A stretch of 12,334 nucleotides of DNA, taken from Dictyocoela muelleri. Its lineage: Eukaryota > Microsporidia. The position numbers and the translations under genes are program-made. The stretch covers positions 1 to 12,334 of the forward strand of contig SDVU01000554.1 in the NCBI GenBank assembly GCA_016256075.1, written 5' to 3'. Shown here one piece after another: positions 1-6,961 of the stretch. Positions within the stretch are counted from its first letter, which is position 1. The number at the start of each line of letters is the position of its first letter. The notes under the pieces were generated by a model. It saw only the letters and a program-made list of their open reading frames with translations, searched no databases and had not been told where the DNA came from.

Positions 1-23
1 TTATATATTATATATTATATTTT

Positions 24-103
24 TATGTTAAAATTATTTTTTATATGTCAATATTACATATTATATGTTAAAATTATTTTTTATATATTATTTGTTAATA
101 TTA
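24..103. repeat. 40-bp AT-rich tandem repeat, two copies
   Basis: Two units start at 24 and 64. Their first 23 bases are identical (TATGTTAAAATTATTTTTTA and the next three bases) and the remaining 17 are only partly alike. The units consist almost wholly of A and T, so the repeat could have arisen by replication slippage. No function is indicated. Confidence 0.7.
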
Positions 104-188
104 GTCATTTAAAAAAAATTTGGCGTTTTTTCGCAAAAATGACAAAAAAAATGCGAAACAGCGAATTTGTCGTTTTTTTCGTAAAGCC

Positions 189-239
189 ATGACGAATTTG
201 TGTGGAGGACGAATTTGCGTGGATGACGAATTTGGGTAG
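189..239. repeat. 17-bp tandem repeat, three copies
   Basis: Three adjacent 17-bp units lie at 189-205, 206-222 and 223-239. They share the core GACGAATTTG followed by a variable base and GTGG or GTAG. The units differ at only a few positions. The fragment GCGAATTTGTCG at 161-172 may be a diverged relative. The units are GC-richer than their surroundings. They could be a minisatellite or the iterated end of an unrecognised element; I cannot say which. Confidence 0.75.
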
Positions 240-522
240 TGCCTTTAATTCAAATAAAAAAAATTATGAAAAAAATGGTGGCCTTGGGAGATTTGGGGGA
301 ATTTGGAATATGTTCTTATAGGTTCATAAATTTAAAAATTTTTATTGAAAAAAATGATATAAAATGTTAAATAAATTTTATAATTATTAAAAGATAACTT
401 TATTAAAAATTAAAGTCGTGAGAATATTTTTTAGACTATAATGCTTCTTCTAAGATCATTTTAGCAAATTGTTTGACAATGCAACATCCTTAGACATCAA
501 AAGTAGCAAGTTTAACACATAT

Positions 523-781
523 TGTCGTATCCTTTCGACTAATAATTACAGAAATTTCCAACTTGAACTTTGGAAATTTCTAGAAAATAAAAATTATACA
601 AATAATTTGAAAACACCCCCAATGACCCATCAGATGAACTCCAAAGATCCAGAATAACTTCAAAAACGAAGAACAATGAATGTGCCCGTTAGGCCCGCCT
701 CAAGGATTAATAAAATAATTTTTGATAAATCTATTTATTTAAAGATTTTACTTTACGGGCGCATATCCCAAGAATGCGTCA
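523..781 (+). repeat. 5' LTR of the old Ty3/Gypsy fossil
   Basis: This segment starts TGTCGTATCC and ends at CGTCA. It aligns along its whole length with 6703-6961 at roughly 85% identity with few indels. The TG...CA termini and the position of the partner directly after a purine tract support these boundaries. An AT-rich block with AATAAAATAA near 704-713 could be part of a polyadenylation region, but that is speculative. The primer-binding site just downstream (from 782) is not recognisable by eye. Confidence 0.88.
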
Positions 782-810
782 ATTTGAATTCAACGAGAAG
801 CAGTGCGTCC

Positions 811-1600
811 ATGACAGACTACGATAAATCCTTCGAGTCAAGAAGAATTGAATTTAATCACACACATACAAGAACAAATATAATTATCAACCGGAGTTTT
901 CAAATGCTAGAGGATCTTGAAAAACAAAATCTGTTTAAATGGAAAGAAGAATATATTTAATCAGCAAAGCTCGCAAACTGGAATGATTCGACAGCCCTTC
1001 AGGCATAAAATCCAATATATTCATGTTTTTTCTTGTTGAGACTGCAACTACTCTAGATCATGCCCTAAACATAATTTTCAGAACTAAGTACTCATAAAAA
1101 ATTATCTAAAATACTTAGATGACTGTCACATGTTCATCAATATCAAATTCTCACCATTAAAGAATATCGATGATACATCGAAGACACCTGTACTCGATTG
1201 GCGATTTGTTCTGACTGGAATGAATCTCAAAGAAATATGAAGATCGACGAATCATTCTTCAACGATTGGCTAAACGCACACAGTTAGAAATGTCCAAGTT
1301 GAAAAAAATCAACTTAAATGACATGTACATAATTATTAATTGTACCGAATAAGCGGTATTAGACCAGACAAGAGAAAAAATTCATGTTCCAAAGAACAAA
1401 TCTAAACCAAAAATACCTAATTAAGCTATCAGATAGAATGAAAATTATTGTTTACATCATGGGAATTGTAACCATAATTCTAAAGAATGCAGCCCTCTCA
1501 GAAGTTGAAATGAAAAAAATTCAGCAGATAGTAAAAAAAATATTTTCGCCCTAAGAGAGTTAGATTCCAAGATACAGGCTTTAAATCAAATAGCATGTAT
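811..1600 (+). pseudogene. gag region of the old Ty3/Gypsy fossil
   Basis: This lies between the 5' LTR and the protease. A coding-like stretch begins at an ATG at 811 (MTDYDKSFESRRIEF), about 30 bases after the LTR, which is where gag is expected. Near its end, 1449-1490 encodes CLHHGNCNHNSKEC, a variant zinc knuckle of the Cys/His kind used by retrotransposon nucleocapsids to bind the element's RNA. The sequence between is AT-rich and too decayed for a capsid fold to be recognised directly. The gag assignment therefore rests on position and on the zinc knuckle. It is broken. Confidence 0.65.
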
Positions 1601-1798
1601 CGAAAATGTTCAACATAAAGCAATCTTAGACACAGGGACAACATAGCGGAATATAGGAAACGAAATTCCAAAGATACATATAGCCGAAGTCAAGACCATC
1701 TACTACTCCGAAGCATTATTGGCGAATGGGGAGATAATATAAACTAAAAAAGAAAACACTCGTTTTATCTTATATAAAGACTACTTTTTTAAAAAAGT

Positions 1799-1816
1799 AG
1801 CCTTGATAACAGACAA
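1799..1816 (+). repeat. 18-bp direct repeat, left copy, flanking Merlin 1
   Basis: AGCCTTGATAACAGACAA is identical to 2842-2859. The pair brackets the transposase remnant and lies between the two protease blocks of the host retroelement, so it most likely marks the insertion. Merlin-type elements usually duplicate about 8-9 bp, so 18 bp is longer than expected. Confidence 0.8.
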
Positions 1817-2841
1817 AAGCACTTTTTGAAATTTTGAAATTTTCAATTAATAATTAAAAATTTTAAATAACCCATGTCAATCCATGTTTTGAAATCTACT
1901 GATAAAATTTTCTCGAATATCAAATACACACTTGAATATTTAATTGAATATGATATTATTATTAATTCAAGCCAATGTAGAAAATGTAGAAAATTTTAAA
2001 ATATTAAAATTTATAAAGAGAATGGGTGTAAAAGAATTATATATAGCTGTATCATAAAAAATGCCAACGAAAAAAATCCATAACTTCTTTAAAATGCAAA
2101 ACAATGGTTTATATAAACTTTATTTATTTTTTGATGTCCAATTCATCATATATTCCGATTATAAGACACCTGGAAATATCAAAATCTTTAATTTCATCGA
2201 TAAAAAAATTGTTGAGAAATTGTTATAAACAGTTTATGAAATCAAAGTCTATATTACTTGAAGATCAGGAATAATTGTAGAAGTTGATGAAAGCTTTATT
2301 TGTAGAAAGGGAGTGATAAGAAACCCTACGTCAACTGATGATCAGAAACCTGAAACACCAGGATTTTAAGTGCAATTGATAATACTGATAGTCAAATTAT
2401 TTTTTGTAAAGTGATATTAAATAGATAAGCTGAGGCTATTAAAAATCTATGGTGTATGAGTTAGTGTTGGAAGTAAATTATATAGTGATGGACATCCTTC
2501 TTATCCACGTGTCGCTTCAAATTCCTCATTAAGTCGTAAACCATTCGGAAGGATTCAAATCCCTGGATGGTACGTATACTAACAATATTGAAGGTTTTTG
2601 GGCGGGTCTAAAATTTTCAATGAGAAACGCATTGTGGGAGAAGAGATGAAATTGAGAATTGGTTAATTGAATATACATTTAATAAGAGATTTTTGTCAAA
2701 TTTGGAGTATGGAGAATGTGAGTGTATTTTTAAAGAAATATTAATGTGTTTTTTAATTGATAAAATTTTAATTACAGTTTTTAATTAATTTAAATTTTTA
2801 ATGCTTATAAAAAACAATATCAAGGGGGGGCTCTTGGTGGC
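1817..2841 (+). mobile_element. Merlin/IS1595-type DNA transposon remnant 1
   Basis: This segment of about 1 kb interrupts the protease region of the old Ty3/Gypsy fossil and lies between two identical 18-bp direct repeats. It carries a decayed transposase with ISXO2-like DDE motifs (see 1930-2788). I found no convincing terminal inverted repeats: the left end is AT-rich (AAGCACTTTTTG) while the right end is G-rich (GGGGGGGCTCTTGGTGG). The true ends may therefore have been lost or may lie slightly differently. The length is typical of a Merlin element with one transposase gene. It must be younger than the retroelement it sits in. Confidence 0.75.
1930..2788 (+). pseudogene. Decayed ISXO2-like DDE transposase, Merlin 1
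   Basis: The + strand encodes, in order, fragments of an IS1595/Merlin transposase. A Cys-x2-Cys knuckle (CRKCRK, 1976-1990) resembles the N-terminal zinc ribbon. GIIVEVDESFICRKG (2268-2312) carries the first catalytic Asp. YSDGHPSYPRVA (about 2478-2515) carries the second. TNNIEGFWAGLKFSMR (2578-2625) carries the final Glu. EIENWLIEYTFNKRFL (2648-2695) is the conserved C-terminal helix, followed by a natural-looking end at 2786-2788. The pieces lie in different frames with several stops: TAA at 2367 follows the first block, and frame changes occur before the second-Asp block, before TNNIEGFW and before EIENW. The DDE domain catalyses cut-and-paste transposition. This gene is dead. Confidence 0.82.
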
Positions 2842-2859
2842 AGCCTTGATAACAGACAA
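2842..2859 (+). repeat. 18-bp direct repeat, right copy, flanking Merlin 1
   Basis: AGCCTTGATAACAGACAA matches 1799-1816 exactly and precedes the resumption of protease coding similarity of the host retroelement. It marks the right border of the inserted transposon. An exact match between two otherwise decayed sequences indicates that the insertion is not extremely ancient. Confidence 0.8.
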
Positions 2860-3525
2860 GACCGTAAAAACTCTCAATTTCCAATAAAGAATGATAAAAA
2901 CACGATATACTCTAATAAATTTAAAAATATAAATAAAATGGACGATTTTATGATTCTTGGTATAGATTTTTTATTAAAAAATAAAGTCAAAGATGATTTG
3001 GAGTCTAAAATAATTAAAAAAATGAAATCAAACTGGAAATACCGTGTGTAAATCCTCAGATGATTGTGAAAACCCGTTGGATATGCAAAATAAGATATAT
3101 CACATGACATCTCTAAGTGAACATAAAGAGATATTAGATTTAATAAATACGAATGAAAGAATTTAACCAGTAGGAAGCATTGAAGGTATAACACACTCGA
3201 TTACTTTTACAAAAAATTTCATTATTAACAAAAAACCCTTAGGATACTTTTGAGGTTAAAAGATCAAGTGTTAAGTTTGATCGTAAAATTAAAAAAGATG
3301 GAATTATCAAAATCAGTTCCTCCGCGTTCTCTTCTTTATGTTTTACAATCTTAAAAAATAATAAAAGTATCCGTCTTGTTATTTATTATAGGTATTAAAA
3401 CAAGATTACGTCTTCGCAACATTACATTTTCCCAAAAATAAGTAATATTTTCAATCGGATGCATGGTGTGTCAATTTTTTCCGAGATTGATCTTAAGTCG
3501 AGATACTATCAATTCTTGATGGTCA

Positions 3526-3533
3526 AATAAAAC
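3526..3533. repeat. Probable 8-bp target-site duplication, left
   Basis: AATAAAAC lies immediately before the left terminus of Merlin 2. The right flank at 4676-4683 reads AAGAAAAC, matching in seven of eight positions. Eight base pairs is a usual duplication size for Merlin-type elements. A-rich content makes a chance match possible. Confidence 0.65.
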
Positions 3534-3534
3534 T

Positions 3535-3584
3535 GTGCTTTATGATTATATGTCGCTTTTGATATTTTATGTTGCTTTTAAAAA
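3535..3584 (+). repeat. Left terminal inverted repeat of Merlin 2
   Basis: It begins GTGCTTTATGATTATATGTC and pairs with the reverse complement of 4625-4674 at 48 of 50 positions. It contains a 16-bp motif twice, 19 bp apart: ATTATATGTCGCTTTT at 3545-3560 and ATTTTATGTTGCTTTT at 3564-3579. Such internal iteration is a plausible transposase binding arrangement. Confidence 0.9.
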
Positions 3585-3729
3585 TTTTACCTCCCCTTAC
3601 ATGAGAAAATCAAGAACTCAAATAATCTCTAAAGCGGATGTTGGCGTGGATATATTATCAGAAAAGGAAATGAAGACAACCTAGTTCTCTCAAAAAGTAT
3701 TTAAACTGTGGTTTTCTAGTTCCCATTTG

Positions 3730-4582
3730 GAGATATTACAAAAGTTTGCCTCATATAGGATTATAAAAAACTTGAGAATTTGTACTTGTGGAGAGCAAAT
3801 GGTTCTTATAAAAAGAAAAAAATCACTTGATGGATACGTCTGGTTATGTAGGAAAACACATAAAATAAGGTAATCATCAGGAGAGATTCGTTTTTTGAAG
3901 GCATTAAAAACATCTTGCAGATGTTATAAAGTTCTTGTATTTTTGGGCATTGTATGATTAGCAAAAGTCTATTTCTGCATATATTGGTCTGTATAAAAAT
4001 TCTATATCCGGCATGTGTCTAAAAGTACGTAATATTTGTGTAACTATTCTTTACTAACAATCTGAAATAAAACTTGGTGGGCTAAATGAAGATAACACGC
4101 CAAAAATTGTGGAAATAGACTAGTCTCAATTCTTTCTAAGAAAAAATAGAGTAGAAAGATTGACCAATCCTCAATGGTTATTTGGTTTGATAGAACGAGG
4201 AACCCGTAAATGTGCTCTTATACCTGTGCCTGATAGATCTACAAGTACTTTGTTACCATTAATTCGATCCTATGTGGAACCAGGTACTTTAATTATCAGT
4301 GATAAGTGGAGAGCATATATTTTTCTTAATAATGACAATACATATACTCATATGTCAGTCAACCACAGTTTAAATTTTGTATGCCCAGAGAACTCCTATG
4401 TCCACACTCAAAATATAGAAAATTTGTGGCATCATTCAAAAAGAAGATTAAGAATTTAATTTGGTACAAAACATTCTATGCTTAACGGGTATCTTATTGA
4501 GTTTATGTTTAAGTTTAGATTTTCGGATAAACCCCTAAGATTTAATCACTTTATTTTTGAGCTTTCTAAAATATACAATTAA
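3730..4582 (+). pseudogene. Broken ISXO2-like DDE transposase, Merlin 2
   Basis: LRICTCGEQM (about 3772-3800) followed by GYVWLCRK (3835-3858) is a zinc ribbon typical of Merlin transposase N-termini, with Cys codons at 3781, 3787 and 3847. The catalytic domain follows in one frame from about 4109: IVEID (first Asp at 4118), then NPQWLFGLIERGTRKCALIP, IISDKWRAY (second Asp), the VNHSLNFV block, and HTQNIENLWHHSKR (final Glu). The C-terminus is at 4580-4582. Two stops interrupt this frame, TAG at 4121 directly after the first Asp and TAA at 4457. The linker between zinc ribbon and catalytic domain (3860-4100) is also shifted in frame. The uninterrupted piece 4160-4456 has no ATG start. The protein would perform cut-and-paste transposition, but it is inactive here. 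Confidence 0.88.
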
Positions 4583-4624
4583 AGATTCTTTACTATTATT
4601 ATTTTAGTTTTCACTTTTTTTGTT

Positions 4625-4674
4625 TTTTTAAAAGCGACATACAATATCAAAAGCGACATATAATCATAAAGCAC
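4625..4674 (-). repeat. Right terminal inverted repeat of Merlin 2
   Basis: This is the inverted partner of 3535-3584 (48 of 50 positions agree). On the + strand it contains AAAAGCGACATACAAT at 4630-4645 and AAAAGCGACATATAAT at 4649-4664, the same 16-bp motif repeated with a 19-bp period as in the left end. It ends ...CATAAAGCAC. Confidence 0.9.
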
Positions 4675-4675
4675 C

Positions 4676-4683
4676 AAGAAAAC
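4676..4683. repeat. Probable 8-bp target-site duplication, right
   Basis: AAGAAAAC directly follows the right terminus of Merlin 2 and matches the left flank AATAAAAC (3526-3533) in seven of eight positions. RT coding similarity of the host retroelement resumes just after it. Confidence 0.65.
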
Positions 4684-5189
4684 ATTTAATACACTGCATT
4701 TTCTGTAGAAAATAAAAGATTCAAATGGTTAAGAATGTCGTTTTTACAAATGCACCAAAAACTTTTCAGAAGATAATGGGTAAACTTTTTGAAGAAGTAA
4801 TATTTGCGATTCAATATTTGGATGACATCATAATATTATGAAAAGTCACGAATAACACATAAAACATATTATGAGGGTTTTGACAATATTGAATGATAAT
4901 AACATAAAGTTAAATTTGCAAAAAATGTGAATTCAAGAAAGATAAAATTTCCTTTTTAGGCCATAACATCACAAGGGAAGGCATACGACTAATATTTCAG
5001 AAAATACCCATGAATATAACCAAGACACCGAAGAGAACTCGTGATTTACAGCGAATTTTAGTGATTTTGAATTATTATAGGAGTTCATAAATAATTTTAG
5101 TGAAAAGACTTTATTTATTTCTAACAAAATTACCTCAAAATAGACATTTCATTAAAAATAAGAAGATAAAACAAAATTGAAATCGATTT

Positions 5190-5600
5190 TAGAAGAAATT
5201 TGAAAGCGGATGCCTTGAAATTTCCGGACACTGACAAACCCTTCAGCCTATATACTGATGCTTCAGACAGGGCCATAGGTGTCGTTTTAAAACAAGATAA
5301 ATATACAATTACTCATTATAGTCACAAAATAACTAAATCTGAAATAAATTATTCTGTAAATGAAAAGGGGGCTTTGGAAATTATAAAAGCTACAACGTAC
5401 TGAAGACCAATAATCGTGAATAATAAAGTGTTCATTTATACTGATAATGTGAATTTGATTTATAACAAGGATCTAAGTACACGACTGCAAAGATGGAAAT
5501 TATTAATCGAAGAGTTTGATTATGAAATGAAGACAATTAAAGGAAAAGATAACGTTATGGCGGATTTCCTTTCACGAAGTCTCTTAATGAAAAAACATAA
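5190..5600 (+). pseudogene. RNase H region of the old Ty3/Gypsy fossil
   Basis: FSLYTDASDRAIGVVLKQ (about 5239-5292) holds the first catalytic Asp of the retroelement RNase H domain. The conserved SHKITKSEINYSVNEKGALEII block follows, with the second acidic residue (5320-5385). IYTDNVNLIY (from about 5434) corresponds to the next Asp-containing strand. RWKLLIEEFDYEMKTIKGKDNVMADFLSR (5490-5576) is the conserved tail that links RNase H to integrase in Ty3/Gypsy elements. This is the best-preserved part of the old element, although it too is broken. RNase H would remove the RNA strand during reverse transcription. Confidence 0.85.
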
Positions 5601-5699
5601 AAAAAATATTTTGATGACAACTTCAACAATATACTCTGTAAGTTATATGCGAATATGTGTACCAACAATAATTATAATGATGATTTAAAATCTAATAAA

Positions 5700-6665
5700 A
5701 ATTTGGAACAGAAGATTAGCATACTGCCAATCGATGCTGAAGAATTTTTGAATGGAGTCACATATTATTTAGTCATCCCGGTCCTAATGAATCATACAAA
5801 ACTCTTTAATAACGTATTAACATACCGAATCTCAAAAAATATGCCGCATTAGTTTCTTCAAAATGCCTGAGCTATCAATTAAATAAAAGAAAATATAACA
5901 AAGTAAGGCACTATGAAAATCAAATTTATTCGAATGATATATTTAATTAAATTTCATCAGACATCATGGGACCTATCAAAAAAATACATTTTAAAAATAC
6001 AACAATGACGACTATTTCTACATTCTAACTATTTCTGATATTTGTACAAGGTTTACGAGGAATTTTACATGTAAAATATCGCATCAGAGAGTGTCATTAA
6101 ATATTTCTAAAAATGTTTCGGAAAATATCCAATTCATTCAAAGGTACTCACAGATAACGGTCGGCAATATCTCTCGATAAAATTTAAAAACTTGCTGGAA
6201 AAACATAATATTCAAAATATACAAACTTCACCTTACAATACATGTGCAAATGACATATCGAACCGAATTAATGTAACAATTATAAATAACCGAGAATAAA
6301 CAAAGGCTCTTCAATATCTGATGTTATCAGAATCTCAGAAATAAATCTGAACCTTACTGTTAACCGAAATTTACGATGTTCACCCTATGAAATTATTGAA
6401 AAGTCACTAAAAGACAATGATCTATTAAAAAGAGAAAATATAATAAAAACTATAAAAGAAGCTGAATTTAAAAAAGGTCATGAAGAAAAAGAATTAAAAA
6501 ACGAAAAGAGAAAACGTTTTATATCTAAAAAGGGGATAAAGTATTGGTTAAAAAGAAAAGTCCAGATAAATCGAAGATCTATTCGTAGGTCCATATCAAG
6601 TAGCAGAGGTAAATACGGAGAATGAGTATGCTCTAATTGATAAAGGTAATATTTAAGTAGACAAA
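5700..6665 (+). pseudogene. Integrase region of the old Ty3/Gypsy fossil
   Basis: DIMGPIKKIHFKN (about 5961-6000) matches the start of the integrase core, which carries the first catalytic Asp. KVLTDNGRQYLSIKFKNLLE (about 6140-6195) matches the second-Asp block. QTSPYNTCANDISNRIN (about 6223-6270) corresponds to the region of the catalytic Glu. VGPYQVAEV (about 6585-6612) is a GPY/F module, a C-terminal feature of many Ty3/Gypsy integrases. Coding similarity fades shortly before the purine tract and 3' LTR. The enzyme would insert element cDNA into the genome; this copy is broken. Confidence 0.8.
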
Positions 6666-6690
6666 ATTTAAAGAATGTTATTCAATATCG

Positions 6691-6702
6691 AGAGGGGGGG
6701 GA
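6691..6702 (+). promoter_or_regulatory. Polypurine tract of the old fossil
   Basis: AGAGGGGGGGGA is a 12-base uninterrupted purine run that ends exactly where the 3' LTR begins. This is the expected site and composition of the polypurine tract, from which plus-strand DNA synthesis is primed in LTR retroelements. A run of eight G residues is conspicuous in this AT-rich sequence. Confidence 0.85.
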
Positions 6703-6961
6703 TTTCGTATCCTTTCGACTAGTAATTATAAAAATTTCCAACTTGAACTTTGGAAATTTCTAGAAAATAAAAATTATAAAAATAATTATAAAAACCAACC
6801 CCAATGACCCATCGGATGAACTCCAAAGATCCAAGATAACGTCAACAACGAAGAACAATGAATGTGTCAGTGAGGTCCGCCGCAACAATCAATAAAAGAA
6901 TTTTGATAAACTATTTATTCACAGTTTTTAATTTGCGAACGCATATCTCCGGAATGCGTCA
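6703..6961 (+). repeat. 3' LTR of the old Ty3/Gypsy fossil
   Basis: This is the full-length partner of 523-781, the same length (259 bp) and about 85% identical by hand alignment. The best-conserved block (about 6707-6775) includes the word CCAACTTGAACTTTGGAAAT. It follows the purine tract directly. A 70-codon open frame that starts inside it at 6858 shows no family features and is not a gene. Confidence 0.88.

Larger units (their letters stand above)
1..522. other. AT-rich left flank, no gene
   Basis: No coding region that I can support lies here. Open frames are short, of low complexity and without recognisable motifs, including the one that starts near 469 and runs into the LTR of the neighbouring fossil. 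The stretch begins with an A/T-only-like repeat, then has a patch rich in TTTCG/CGAAA words (about 118-240), then returns to AT-rich sequence. A 7-bp inverted repeat (TTTCGCA at 129-135, TGCGAAA at 152-158) could form a weak hairpin. The four bases just before 523 (ATAT) match those after 6961 and probably belong to the target-site duplication of the retroelement. Confidence 0.6.
1614..2976 (+). pseudogene. Aspartic protease region of the old fossil, split by a DNA transposon
   Basis: KAILDTGTT at about 1617-1643 contains the D-T-G active-site triad of retropepsins, preceded by the usual hydrophobic residues. About 1.3 kb further on, 2940-2974 encodes a match to the second conserved retropepsin block (ILGIDFL). 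The protease normally spans about 100 residues, and the excess length is explained by the Merlin-type transposon at about 1817-2841. Retropepsins act as homodimers and process the Gag-Pol polyprotein. This copy is broken and non-functional. Confidence 0.78.
3534..4675 (+). mobile_element. Merlin/IS1595-type DNA transposon 2, with terminal inverted repeats
   Basis: This 1.14-kb element is inserted in the reverse transcriptase region of the old Ty3/Gypsy fossil. Its ends are inverted repeats of 50 bp (3535-3584 and 4625-4674) that agree at 48 of 50 positions, and a near-perfect 8-bp duplication flanks it. It holds one transposase gene on the + strand with an N-terminal zinc ribbon and an ISXO2-like DDE domain. 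Length, single gene, repeats and duplication size all fit a Merlin element. The well-preserved ends show that it is structurally complete even though its transposase is broken. It may be younger than remnant 1, whose ends can no longer be matched. Confidence 0.88.
3180..5100 (+). pseudogene. Reverse transcriptase region of the old fossil, split by a DNA transposon
   Basis: INNILNRMHGV and EIDLKSRYYQF (about 3443-3515) match the RT palm region around motif A (DLKSGYHQ in most Ty3 elements). NAPKTFQKIMGK matches motif B. YLDD at 4815-4826 is motif C, which holds the two catalytic aspartates. After it, similarity continues through the thumb (LNLQKCEFKKDKISFLGH-like residues near 4910-4970). The first and later motifs are separated by about 1.1 kb that is not RT; this is the Merlin 2 transposon at 3534-4675. 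RT would copy the element's RNA into DNA inside virus-like particles. This copy is broken. Confidence 0.82.
523..6961 (+). mobile_element. Old Ty3/Gypsy LTR retrotransposon fossil
   Basis: The element is bounded by two directly repeated 259-bp LTRs. Inside, in canonical Ty3/Gypsy order, lie remnants of gag with a zinc-knuckle-like motif, aspartic protease (DTG), reverse transcriptase (DLKSRYYQ and YLDD), RNase H (YTDASD) and integrase (LTDNG). Integrase after RNase H distinguishes Ty3/Gypsy from Ty1/Copia. A purine tract precedes the 3' LTR, and ATAT flanks both ends as a possible short target-site duplication, although in AT-rich DNA this could be chance. It is thoroughly broken, with many disruptions. 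The LTRs are only about 85% identical by hand alignment, so it is old. Two later DNA transposons lie inside it, at about 1817-2841 and 3534-4675. Confidence 0.9.

Noticed and set aside
189-239. CRISPR-like array
   Set aside because: The three 17-bp units abut without spacers, and the context is eukaryotic transposon DNA.
469-657. 62-codon open frame across the left LTR border
   Set aside because: It runs from flank into the 5' LTR, has no conserved motif, and the equivalent part of the 3' LTR does not preserve it as a protein.
2268-2695. Bacterial insertion sequence or bacterial contamination, suggested by the IS1595-like transposase
   Set aside because: The transposase sits inside a eukaryotic Ty3/Gypsy element, and ISXO2-like transposases are known in eukaryotic Merlin elements. 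The surroundings have no bacterial gene features.
2874-3194. 106-codon open frame on the minus strand with hydrophobic, Leu/Phe-rich residues
   Set aside because: It lies antisense to the protease/RT region of the old retroelement. Its hydrophobic look comes from reading A-rich sequence backwards, and no motif supports it.
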